From DATAMF01 sp964472565 (GTDB lineage Bacteria; Chloroflexota; Anaerolineae; Aggregatilineales; Aggregatilineaceae), in assembly GCA_964472565.1 (NCBI GenBank), contig CAYYNB010000088.1, positions 1 through 23,520 of the forward strand: a DNA stretch of 23,520 nucleotides, given 5' to 3'. Below, in pieces: positions 13,552 through 20,679 of the stretch (the stretch's first letter is position 1; each line of letters opens with the position of its first letter). The position numbers were made by a program, and so were the translations under genes. The notes under the pieces are model-generated. The model worked only from the letters and a program-made list of their open reading frames with translations, did not search any database and was not told the DNA's origin.

Positions 13552-14865
13552 TTACTTGACTGCTAGACGCTCGATCAGCGACTGCAAATCCCCGGCAGCC
13601 TGGTCAACCGAGGATTCTCCATATGCGACCTGCTGACCGATCAGTTCAAGCTCGTTCACAAATTCCTGGTCGTTCGGGAGGTTCGGACCCTGTGGGATCG
13701 TACGATCAGCAACGGCTTCATAGATCCGGTAAATTGCGGCGTCAATCGCGCTGGCTTCACCAGCGATTGACTGACGTACAACCGGCGAGCAAGGCACTCC
13801 TCGATTGGTTTGCAGGATTGCGCCCGCCGCAGGGCTGGTAACGAAGAAGTTGATGAACAGTGCCGCCGCTTCCTTGTTCTTGCTGTCCTTGTTGATAGCC
13901 AGGTACTGGCTCATCTGGATAACGTACGAATCTTCACCGCCCACGGGGAGCGTTGTCATACCCAGTTCATCGGTTGTGGCTGCCTGATAAGCCGCCGCCT
14001 GGTTGCTCCAGATCAAACCGATAGCCGCCTTGCCCGCGACGAGCGCTGAGCTGTCCGGCCCGTCTTCGGTGTAGGTGTAGGTGGTGTCCGCATCGGGAAT
14101 CAGGCCCTCGTCACGCATGTCGGCCCACATTTGCAGCCACGCCTGAGCGGACTCAACCGTCGCGTAGGACTTGCCCCCGTCGTCCAGAGTCCAGAGGTCG
14201 GTCCCCTGTTGGGTGTAGAAATAGCTGAGATAGTTCGCCTGGTTTGTGCTGTTATCCACGAAGGGCGCGACTCCATCGGGGAGCTTGGCCTTAAGTTCCC
14301 GTCCGTAGTCGAGCATCTCATCCCAAGTCATGTTATCCGCCGGGAGGTCAACACCCGCAGCTTCGATCATCGCCTTGTTGTAGACCAGAACGAGTGTGTT
14401 CGTGCCGAGACTTACCGCATAGAAGTTGCCGTCAGCGTCCGTCGCGGGGATAAGTGCAACCTGGTCAAACTGCTCAGGGGTATCGATCATGAGTTGTGCG
14501 CCGAGATAGCCATTGAGCGGTTCGAGATATTGTTTGTAATCGGGCCAGTTGCCGCCAAACTGGATCAGGTCGGGGGCATCGTTAGCCGCTAACTGGGTGT
14601 CCAGAATCTGGAAGTGGTCAGCCGTGCCGCCATTGGGTTCGCCGCTAACTTTGATGTCGGGATATGCTTCCTGGAACAGTTCGATAACCTGTTGGGTTCG
14701 GGCAGCGCGGTCGTCGTTGCCCCACCAGCCAAAGCGGAGTTCAGCGGGTCCACCCGTGTAAGCGGGGAGTCCGTCGTCAGTTTGTGCCACAGTCGGCTGA
14801 GTGTATACACCACCAAGCATCGCTGCGAACAGCGCTATGAGCGTGAATATGTAAATTTTTCTCAC
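13552..14865 (-). CDS. Carbohydrate ABC transporter substrate-binding protein (family 1, MalE/UgpB type)
   Basis: Extracytoplasmic sugar-binding protein, 437 aa, usual size. Residues 1-28 are a signal peptide ending TVAQ, with no lipobox cysteine, so it may be released or held by other means. LRFGWWGNDDRAARTQQVIELF and the following YPDIKVSGEP, DAPDLIQFGGNWPDY and FINFFVTSPAAGAIL segments are typical of SBP_bac_1. The start is GTG at 14865 with AGGAG (14875-14879) 9 nt upstream. It is the third gene of the operon after two permease genes, an unusual position since binding-protein genes often come first. The 94-nt gap before it may hold its own promoter. A terminator follows. The substrate is probably an oligosaccharide from plant material, inferred from the neighbours. 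Confidence 0.92.
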   Translation of the reverse strand: MRKIYIFTLIALFAAMLGGVYTQPTVAQTDDGLPAYTGGPAELRFGWWGNDDRAARTQQVIELFQEAYPDIKVSGEPNGGTADHFQILDTQLAANDAPDLIQFGGNWPDYKQYLEPLNGYLGAQLMIDTPEQFDQVALIPATDADGNFYAVSLGTNTLVLVYNKAMIEAAGVDLPADNMTWDEMLDYGRELKAKLPDGVAPFVDNSTNQANYLSYFYTQQGTDLWTLDDGGKSYATVESAQAWLQMWADMRDEGLIPDADTTYTYTEDGPDSSALVAGKAAIGLIWSNQAAAYQAATTDELGMTTLPVGGEDSYVIQMSQYLAINKDSKNKEAAALFINFFVTSPAAGAILQTNRGVPCSPVVRQSIAGEASAIDAAIYRIYEAVADRTIPQGPNLPNDQEFVNELELIGQQVAYGESSVDQAAGDLQSLIERLAVK

Positions 14866-14933
14866 CTTTGAATTCTCCTGTTTATGTGTAATATCTTCAT
14901 TATATAAATCAGAAGTGCATGTTTCCTCATCAT
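14862..14933 (-). other. Possible 23-codon leader ORF overlapping the binding-protein start
   Basis: In the gap after the second permease an open frame runs from ATG at 14933 to a TGA at 14862-14864 that overlaps the binding-protein GTG in a GTGA arrangement. A strong AGGAGG lies at 14947-14952, 13 nt from this ATG and 8 nt from a two-codon ATG-AAA-TGA whose stop overlaps the same ATG. The peptide is basic and hydrophobic. Against it: it uses AGG and AGA codons for Arg, unlike its neighbours, and the spacing is long. It may be chance in an AT-rich leader. A TATAAT at 14899-14904 on the minus strand could be an internal -10, with no good -35. Confidence 0.25.
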
Positions 14934-14959
14934 TTCATATGCATTTCCTCCTGTTTGTA

Positions 14960-15805
14960 CTACCCCTTTAAACCTGTAGTCGAGATACCCTGGACGAAAT
15001 ATTTTTGCAGGCAAAAGAACAGGATAAAGGCGGGAATGATCGAGAGCGTACCCATCGCCAGCGCGCCACCCCAGTTCGATACCGCGCCCGCGTCACCAAC
15101 GAACGTGCGTAACGCTCTCGATACGGTGAAAGTATCCGGTCTGGTGAGGTACAGCAGGTGGTTGAAAAAGTCGTCCCACGTCCACAGGAATGTGAACAGC
15201 GCTGTTGTCACCAGGGCGGGGGTTGAGAGCGGGAGGATGATACGCAGGTATACGCCGATTTTCCCGCATCCGTCGATGATCGCCGCCTCCTCGATCTCTT
15301 TCGGCAGACTGCGCATGAACTGCACGAGCAGAAACACGAAGAACGCGTCCGTTGCGAGGAATTTCGGCACAAGTATGGGGCGGGTTGTGCCTACCCATCC
15401 GAGAGTGTGAAACAGGATATAGCGCGGCACAAGTGTGACCTGACCTGGAAGCATAAGCGTTGCCATCATTACCGCAAACCAGAAGCCTCTCCCCGTGAAT
15501 TTGAGCCGCGCGAACGCATAGGCCGCCATTGAGCAGGATGTCACGCTCCCGACAATGGATACGGCGCACATCACAAGCGAGTTGGTGAAGAACGTCTTGA
15601 AGGTCGTGCCTGCGTAGCCTTTCCACCCCGTGATGTAGTTTTCAGTGGTCACAGTTTTCGGTATCAGTCCCGGATCGCTGAAAATCATATTGTTAGGCTT
15701 GAACGAGCTGACAATCATCCAGGCGATGGGGTAGATCATGATCAGCCCCAGAGCGATAATGAACAGATGCGTCAAAGCATGGCGTACAATCGTACTGGTT
15801 TTCAT
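14960..15805 (-). CDS. Carbohydrate ABC transporter permease (MalG type)
   Basis: Inner-membrane half-channel of the sugar importer, 281 aa, six helices. The start is placed at the ATG at 15805 with GGGGAAT as SD. The stop codon of the preceding permease ends 1 nt before it (TAACATG), so translation is coupled. MKTSTIVRHALTHLF opens the first helix, and WMIVSSFKPNN is the typical MalG loop. EEAAIIDGCGKIGVYLRIILP is the EAA motif that docks the ATPase. An in-frame extension to 16000 is possible but would run through the preceding gene and has no membrane-protein character. Its ATPase is not encoded nearby. Confidence 0.92.
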   Translation of the reverse strand: MKTSTIVRHALTHLFIIALGLIMIYPIAWMIVSSFKPNNMIFSDPGLIPKTVTTENYITGWKGYAGTTFKTFFTNSLVMCAVSIVGSVTSCSMAAYAFARLKFTGRGFWFAVMMATLMLPGQVTLVPRYILFHTLGWVGTTRPILVPKFLATDAFFVFLLVQFMRSLPKEIEEAAIIDGCGKIGVYLRIILPLSTPALVTTALFTFLWTWDDFFNHLLYLTRPDTFTVSRALRTFVGDAGAVSNWGGALAMGTLSIIPAFILFFCLQKYFVQGISTTGLKG

Positions 15806-15806
15806 G

Positions 15807-16850
15807 TTATTCCCCGGCCCCATATGACACCCACCACCTCGATGAGATGAAGACAAGCGATGTGAATACCCCAATGATGACCAGCAGCACCCATGCCATT
15901 GCTGACGCGTATCCCATCTCGTGATAGGTCCATCCCTGAATATATAGATGGAGGGTATAGAACAGTGTGGAGTTAAGTACGCCGCCCCTGCCGCCGCCAA
16001 TGATATAAGCCTGCGTGAATGTCTGGAACGCGCCTATCATCTGCATGACCAGGTTGAACATAATCACCGGCGAGAGCAAGGGGATGGTGATGGCGATGAA
16101 CTGTTTGACCTTATTCGCCCCATCCACGCTGGCCGCTTCATAATATTCCTGTGGAATTTGCTTCAGCCCTGCCAGGAAGATAATCATCGATGAGCCAAAC
16201 TGCCAGACTGTCAGCAGAATGAGCGTCCAAAGTGAGTACTCAGGATTGGTGATCCAGCCGGGGAGGTCGGTAAACCCGAATATTCCCAGAAAGTCGTTGA
16301 CCAGCCCTTCTTTTTCGAACAGCTTTCTCCACAGCACAGCGATAGCCACCGATCCGCCGAGAAGCGTGGGGACATAGTACACCGCGCGGTAAAACGACAC
16401 CCCCCGTAGTTTCTGGTTCATCAGCACCGCCACCGCGAGCGCGAAGATCAGTTTCAGCGGTACGGACACAAACACATAGGTAAATGTCACTTTCAGCGAC
16501 TTCATGTAGTAGCGGTCCACGCGCATAATCTCGCCCGTAGACGCGGTAAACTCAGTTTCTCCCAACGCCGACCCAAACATTTTTCGATAATTGCCAAGCC
16601 CGATCCATTGCGTTGAATCGGGCTTGGTGAAGTCATAATCTGTGAAGCTGAGCCGTAGCGAGTACAACATGGGGTAAAGTGTAAGTACGAGGAAACCCAG
16701 AAGCCACGGCGTGAGGAACAGATAGGCAACGGCGTTGTGTCTCAAATGCGCGCCAACAAACCGATACTTTGCGCGTTGGGATATGGCCTTTTCGTCCATC
16801 CCCTTATTTTTTCGAGAAGAAACCTTGACGATATCGGACATTATGCGCAC
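15807..16850 (-). CDS. Carbohydrate ABC transporter permease (MalF/UgpA type)
   Basis: Other half-channel of the importer, 347 aa. AYLFLTPWLLGFLVLTLYPMLYSLRLSFTDY is the characteristic first helix and loop near residues 42-73. YYEAASVDGANKVKQFIAITIPLLSP is the EAA motif. A loop of about 30 residues between helices 1 and 2 is longer than minimal. The GTG at 16850 is preferred because AAAGGAAG lies 7 nt upstream; an in-frame ATG at 16841 would be 16 nt away. It is first gene of the operon, about 210 nt from the predicted transcription start. Confidence 0.9.
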   Translation of the reverse strand: MRIMSDIVKVSSRKNKGMDEKAISQRAKYRFVGAHLRHNAVAYLFLTPWLLGFLVLTLYPMLYSLRLSFTDYDFTKPDSTQWIGLGNYRKMFGSALGETEFTASTGEIMRVDRYYMKSLKVTFTYVFVSVPLKLIFALAVAVLMNQKLRGVSFYRAVYYVPTLLGGSVAIAVLWRKLFEKEGLVNDFLGIFGFTDLPGWITNPEYSLWTLILLTVWQFGSSMIIFLAGLKQIPQEYYEAASVDGANKVKQFIAITIPLLSPVIMFNLVMQMIGAFQTFTQAYIIGGGRGGVLNSTLFYTLHLYIQGWTYHEMGYASAMAWVLLVIIGVFTSLVFISSRWWVSYGAGE

Positions 16851-17049
16851 AAAGAAACTTCCTTTACTCTGGTTTTGTATGCATTCAAAGGCCGTTCGTT
16901 AGGCCGCATCCGGCTGCCGTTAGCGGTTGATGCTCAGTTCTGCGCAGCGCCCAATAAACCATCGCGCTTGTTTTGTTTCTTTTGCCCGGATACTGGCGCG
17001 CCTTCTCGGTCAAAACCACCCCTTTGAATGAATTGTTAACAGCATTTCC
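16851..17049 (-). other. Long leader of the sugar ABC operon
   Basis: About 200 nt of transcribed leader between the predicted start near 17061 and the first permease gene. It has short GC-rich palindromes (GGCGCGCC, a TGCGCA region) and a 75-codon minus-strand frame that crosses the promoter and has no recognisable protein. No riboswitch class is recognisable to me. Confidence 0.4.
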
Positions 17050-17061
17050 GTGACCAGTTAC
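17050..17061. promoter_or_regulatory. LacI-type operator 1 (ABC operon side)
   Basis: GTGACCAGTTAC is a near-dyad of the LacI-family form, with GT-ACC and GGTTAC half-site similarity to the second site. It begins 6 nt downstream of the -10 of the ABC promoter and covers the expected +1, a repressing position. Confidence 0.6.
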
Positions 17062-17067
17062 AGTCAC

Positions 17068-17096
17068 ATCATAAAAGATGTCTTGCCTGTTGTCAA
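17068..17096 (-). promoter_or_regulatory. Promoter of the sugar ABC operon
   Basis: On the minus strand TTGACA (17091-17096), 17 nt and TATGAT (17068-17073) form a near-consensus sigma-70 promoter, with the start expected near 17061. Confidence 0.7.
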
Positions 17097-17105
17097 GCAA
17101 AGTGA

Positions 17106-17134
17106 TCGACATTTCCTGGAATTTGTGATATAGT
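17106..17134 (+). promoter_or_regulatory. Promoter of the LacI-family regulator gene
   Basis: TCGACA (17106-17111), a 17-nt spacer and TATAGT (17129-17134) form a good sigma-70 promoter. The second operator starts 4 nt downstream, so the regulator probably controls its own gene. Confidence 0.6.
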
Positions 17135-17138
17135 TTTC

Positions 17139-17150
17139 GTGACCGGTTAC
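17139..17150. promoter_or_regulatory. LacI-type operator 2 (regulator side)
   Basis: GTGACCGGTTAC has a central CG, the hallmark of LacI-family operators, and is flanked by TTTTC and GGAAAA, which extends the dyad. Ten of 12 bases match operator 1. The two centres are 89 bp apart. Confidence 0.65.
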
Positions 17151-17160
17151 GGAAAACTGG

Positions 17161-17320
17161 ATAGTGATATGAATTGGAAAAGGTGTTAGATTGTTGAGCA
17201 GATAAAGTTAGGCCATCCCAAGAAAAGAATTATCCCATTCTTCCGGTTTGACTCCCCTTCAAGGGGTAAGGGGGGCTGGGGTAAAGAAAATATTGGCGCA
17301 GCCTTAGACGGAGCCAATTC
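17161..17320 (+). other. Leader of the LacI-family gene, with a short palindrome
   Basis: About 160 nt of leader. CCCCTT-C-AAGGGG (17254-17266) is a short palindrome followed by a G-rich run. Such C/G-rich palindromes are often part of dispersed repeats, but only one copy is present in this window. The SD GGAG at 17310-17313 serves the ATG at 17321. Confidence 0.35.
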
Positions 17321-18337
17321 ATGCCTAAGCCCAAAGACAAAAGGCCGACGATCCGCGATGTTGCACGCCAGGCTGGTGTATCGTATGGCACTGTATCACG
17401 TGTTTTGAACAGCCATCCTGAGGTTGCCGCTGATACGCGTGTGCGCGTGCAGCGTGTGATGGAAAAGATGGGGTATCAGAGCAATCTCGGCGCGCGGATG
17501 CTCACAACCAACCGGTCAAACCTGATCGAAATTATCGTGATGGATGTTCATTTTGGAATCGTGCTGCCACGCATGGCGCAGTATATTGATGCGGCGGGCT
17601 ATTCCACCCTTTATTCTGAATGTACGCTTGAGACTTTTGCCCATACATTAAACACCGCTGCTGCACGGCTGGTGGATGGCATTCTGCTTTATGCCCCCAA
17701 ATTACAAATGCCCGATGATGAACTCCTGGCGCTGTGTCATGGCATTCCCATCGTCCGGCGTGATTATGTCCTGGATTCAAGGCTGACCTGGGTCGGCTTT
17801 AACCAGGAACACGCCACACGGTTAACCGTACAACATTTGATTGATCTGGGGCACCAGCAAATCGCCGAGATCACCGGTTCGCTGAATTTTATCAACCCCC
17901 GGTTACGCCATGATGCCTTGCTCAGCCTGTTACATTCGCAAGGCTTAGAGCCTGGGCCGAGTTATACCGGCGATTACTCCACCTTTTCCAAAGCCATGAA
18001 AACCGGGTACACAGGGGTTTGTGAATTTCTAAAACGCGGCGAATCATTTACGGCGATTATGACGGTGAACGATTACGTGGCGATGGGCGCATTATCAGCT
18101 TTACATGAGCATGGTTTACATGTTCCCGACGATATTTCCATCGTCAGCTTCGATGACGATGCGATTGCGTCCTATCTTATCCCGCCGTTAACGACGGTCC
18201 ATTTCGACTTTGATATACAGAACAAATTGGCATCTCAGTTTCTGCTCGAACAGATTAACGATCCGGATTACAAGCACCATCAACATGTATTAATTCCTGA
18301 TTTGGTCATACGTCAAAGTGCTCAGCCACCTCGGTGA
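17321..18337 (+). CDS. LacI-family transcriptional regulator
   Basis: Sugar-responsive repressor, 338 aa, standard length. Residues 9-55 form the LacI helix-turn-helix and hinge: TIRDVARQAGVSYGTVSRVLNSHPEV, then GYQSNLGARML. A periplasmic-binding-like effector domain follows, with DGILLYAP, TWVGFNQEHA, LGHQQIAEITG and DDISIVSFDDDAIASYLIPPLTTV blocks. ATG at 17321 with GGAG at 7-nt spacing. It is divergent from the sugar ABC operon, with matching operators at both promoters, and is followed 25 nt later by the oxidoreductase gene, which is probably co-transcribed. The inducer is unknown; the flanking glycosidases suggest a plant-derived sugar. Confidence 0.94.
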   Translation: MPKPKDKRPTIRDVARQAGVSYGTVSRVLNSHPEVAADTRVRVQRVMEKMGYQSNLGARMLTTNRSNLIEIIVMDVHFGIVLPRMAQYIDAAGYSTLYSECTLETFAHTLNTAAARLVDGILLYAPKLQMPDDELLALCHGIPIVRRDYVLDSRLTWVGFNQEHATRLTVQHLIDLGHQQIAEITGSLNFINPRLRHDALLSLLHSQGLEPGPSYTGDYSTFSKAMKTGYTGVCEFLKRGESFTAIMTVNDYVAMGALSALHEHGLHVPDDISIVSFDDDAIASYLIPPLTTVHFDFDIQNKLASQFLLEQINDPDYKHHQHVLIPDLVIRQSAQPPR

Positions 18338-18362
18338 GCACCCGTGCTCAAAAGGAGTATTT

Positions 18363-19685
18363 GTGGACGCAAAAAAACGCTTTGCAGTGGTCGGCACCGG
18401 TGGCCGTGCGAGCATGTTTATCCAGGCAATCACGACCACCTATCGCGAGTCGTGCGAATTGGTCGCGCTGTGTGATCTCAGCCAGACCCGCATGAACTGG
18501 CATAACGAATTGCTCGAAACCCAGGCTGGGCTTGCGCCGGTGCCCACCTATCATGCTGATCAGTTTGATCAGATGATCAGCGATACCCACCCCGATACGG
18601 TGATCGTCGCTTCGATGGATGCCACGCATCACCTGTATATCAACCGCGCGATGGAATTGGGGTGTGATGTCATCAGCGAAAAACCCATGACGATAGACGC
18701 CGAAAAAGCCCGTTCGATCTTCGAGACTATCGAACGCACCGGGAAAAAACTACGCGTAACCTTCAACTATCGTTATGCAGCGGCTTTCACCAAACTCCGC
18801 GAACAGATCATGCAGGGCGTAGTGGGGCGTCCGCTGTGTGTCGATTTTTCCTGGCTGCTCGATACCTATCATGGGGCTGATTACTTCCGGCGCTGGCACC
18901 GTGAAAAACAAAATTCGGGCGGTTTACTCGTCCACAAAGCAACTCACCATTTCGATCTCGTCAACTGGTGGATCGATTCCTACCCGGAAGAAGTTTTTGC
19001 CTTTGGCGACCTGTTGTTTTACGGCAAAGAGAATGCCGAAGCGCGCGGCGAGACTTATACCTACAAGCGCTATACCGGCGTACCGGAAGCCCAAGAAGAT
19101 CCGTTTGCCTTGTTTCTTGACCAGGATGCTTCTCTGCGCGGCCTTTATCTTGAAGCCGAAAATGATAATGGTTACATCCGGGACCGTAATGTGTTTGGCG
19201 AACCGATCACCATTGAAGATACGATGGCGGTTACGGCCCGCTACCGTAACGGTGTCATTCTGTCCTACAGCCTGATCGCATATAGCCCGTGGGAAGGGTT
19301 ACACGTCGCCATCACCGGCACGAAGGGACGTATTGAGCTGAAGGTGGTCGAAAATGTAAATCTCGTATCGGGCCAGGGAGAATCGCGTCATCCCCAGGCG
19401 AGCACAGGGCCGTTCAAACAAGCCTCGATTCGCGTGTTCCCCATGTTTGGGGAAGGCTACGATGTGGAAATCCCACCTGTTGTCGAGGGGAATCATGGGG
19501 GTGCGGACCCGGTTATGCTGGAGCAGATTTTTTCACCGAATCCACCCGCCGATCCGTTTAATCGCGCCGCTTCTCACATTGATGGGGCGGCGTCAATTAT
19601 GTTGGGGATTGCCGCCAATCGGGCCATGGAGATCAACCAACCGGTACGTATTAGCGATCTCTTCTGTCTTCCCGATAAACGCTAA
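18363..19685 (+). CDS. Gfo/Idh/MocA-family oxidoreductase
   Basis: NAD(P)-dependent sugar or sugar-alcohol dehydrogenase, 440 aa, the longer form of the family. VVGTGGRASMF (9-19) is the nucleotide-binding loop. SEKPM (105-109) contains the conserved EKP, and GGLLVHKATHHFDLVNWW (186-203) holds K192, H195/H196 and D198 of the active-site region. There is no Tat or Sec signal, so it is cytoplasmic. The start is GTG at 18363, supported by AAAAGGAG directly upstream; an in-frame ATG at 18318 lies inside the lacI gene and has no SD. Its position after lacI suggests it processes the sugar released from imported oligosaccharides. The exact substrate cannot be read. Confidence 0.9.
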   Translation: MDAKKRFAVVGTGGRASMFIQAITTTYRESCELVALCDLSQTRMNWHNELLETQAGLAPVPTYHADQFDQMISDTHPDTVIVASMDATHHLYINRAMELGCDVISEKPMTIDAEKARSIFETIERTGKKLRVTFNYRYAAAFTKLREQIMQGVVGRPLCVDFSWLLDTYHGADYFRRWHREKQNSGGLLVHKATHHFDLVNWWIDSYPEEVFAFGDLLFYGKENAEARGETYTYKRYTGVPEAQEDPFALFLDQDASLRGLYLEAENDNGYIRDRNVFGEPITIEDTMAVTARYRNGVILSYSLIAYSPWEGLHVAITGTKGRIELKVVENVNLVSGQGESRHPQASTGPFKQASIRVFPMFGEGYDVEIPPVVEGNHGGADPVMLEQIFSPNPPADPFNRAASHIDGAASIMLGIAANRAMEINQPVRISDLFCLPDKR

Positions 19686-19708
19686 TGATAATCCAGGGAT
19701 GCGGGTCA

Positions 19709-19738
19709 GAGGTTGGACAAACCAAGCCGCCCAACCTC
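19709..19738. terminator. Hairpin between convergent oxidoreductase and GH43 genes
   Basis: GAGGTTGG (19709-19716) and CCAACCTC (19731-19738) form an 8-bp perfect stem with a 14-nt loop in the 59-nt convergent gap. On the plus strand it is followed by CCCCTTTT, a weak U tract. It may end both transcripts. Confidence 0.45.
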
Positions 19739-19744
19739 CCCCTT

Positions 19745-20614
19745 TTAGCCGATCTCCACCGCCGATCCATTTTCCCGTAGGGGGATAAACAGCGGGCGTT
19801 CATTCGGAGATTCGTTGGGACGGTGGAAAGCCAGCCGCAACTGTCCATCGAAGGCGCGGAACACCATACAGTGCCCACCATTCCCAGCATACAGCGGCTC
19901 AGGCATTTGTTGCCACGGACCTGCAATTCCACCGGAAGCTGATCGCGCTATTCCGACGGTATAACCTCCGGTGCTGAAGCTGGACCACAACATGATCAAA
20001 TCGCCGTTTGCCAGGCGATGCAGCGAGGGGCCATCGGTTACATAGCCTTTTCGGTTTTTCGAATTGATCTCTTGCGCCCAGGGGGCCTCAGAAGCCCGGA
20101 ATAAGAGGTGGGGCTGCCCGACTGCGGATTTCAAATCATCGCTCAGCCGCAGGGCGCAGATTTCCCCGTCGCCGACCTGGACCCACTCGTGGCAGAAGAC
20201 TATCCACGGGTGATCGTCCACGAACAGAGTTCCATCGAGGCACTCCCAGTCGTGGGGCGTAACGGGGCTGTCGGCAATCGGCAGGAATGGGCCAGCGGGA
20301 CTATCAGCCGCCAGGATTTGTGTTCCCCGGCAGACCCCTTCGGCCTTGAAGCTAGCGAACAGATAATAGCGTTCGCGGTAAACATGCACTTCGGGTGCCC
20401 AGAAGTTACGGTCAGCCCAGAATCCTGTTGGAGGCCGGAAAGCCGGAAAAGGTCCGTTCCAGTTTTGCAGATCGGACCCGGTGTAATAATCGAAGCCGGA
20501 TGCCGAATGAGTCCAGGTTTCCGGGCCGGTCGTGCCATACAGGTAATATTGTTTTTCTGCCATCACTGGCAGTATGAATGGATCACGGATATGAATATCG
20601 CTGTTCTTCAACAT
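19745..20614 (-). CDS. Glycoside hydrolase family 43-like enzyme
   Basis: Five-bladed beta-propeller glycosidase, probably releasing arabinose or xylose from oligosaccharides; 289 aa from the ATG at 20614, chosen because GGGGAG lies 6 nt upstream (an earlier ATG at 20665 has no SD). IRDPFILP gives base D11, ECLDGTLFVDD gives D127, and FWAPEVHVY and YYLFAS are family blocks. At the usual acid position the sequence is VTDGPSLHRL, so D194 stands where most GH43 have Glu. GYTVGIARSASGGIAGPW follows. No signal peptide, so action is in the cytoplasm on imported substrate. It is divergent from the GH78 gene and convergent with the oxidoreductase gene. Subfamily and exact specificity are not determined. 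Confidence 0.85.
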   Translation of the reverse strand: MLKNSDIHIRDPFILPVMAEKQYYLYGTTGPETWTHSASGFDYYTGSDLQNWNGPFPAFRPPTGFWADRNFWAPEVHVYRERYYLFASFKAEGVCRGTQILAADSPAGPFLPIADSPVTPHDWECLDGTLFVDDHPWIVFCHEWVQVGDGEICALRLSDDLKSAVGQPHLLFRASEAPWAQEINSKNRKGYVTDGPSLHRLANGDLIMLWSSFSTGGYTVGIARSASGGIAGPWQQMPEPLYAGNGGHCMVFRAFDGQLRLAFHRPNESPNERPLFIPLRENGSAVEIG

Positions 20615-20647
20615 AACTCGCTCCCCAAAGTGGTAAATGTCGGTGCC

Positions 20648-20655
20648 AGTATAGT
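20648..20655. promoter_or_regulatory. Overlapping -10 elements for divergent GH43 and GH78 genes
   Basis: AGTATAGT reads TATACT on the minus strand (20648-20653) and TATAGT on the plus strand (20650-20655). Starts would fall near 20641 and 20662, giving leaders of about 27 and 18 nt. No good -35 exists on either side, so these would need an activator or may be chance. No copy of the LacI operator is present here. Confidence 0.3.
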
Positions 20656-20679
20656 GTTTTTTCATGCTTACTCATAGCC

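Noticed and set aside
15806..16000. N-terminal extension of the second permease up to 16000
   Set aside because: It overlaps the first permease gene and has no membrane-protein character; the ATG at 15805 has an SD and fits the family N-terminus.
16885..17112. A 75-codon minus-strand frame upstream of the permease genes
   Set aside because: It starts upstream of the predicted transcription start, so the promoter and operator lie inside it; no homology recognisable.
17254..17266. CCCCTT-C-AAGGGG palindrome as a mobile or dispersed repeat
   Set aside because: Only one copy is present in the window, so a repeat family cannot be shown from this sequence.
18318..18362. Upstream ATG for the Gfo/Idh/MocA gene
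   Set aside because: It would overlap lacI and lacks an SD; GTG at 18363 follows AAAAGGAG and starts just before the nucleotide-binding strand.
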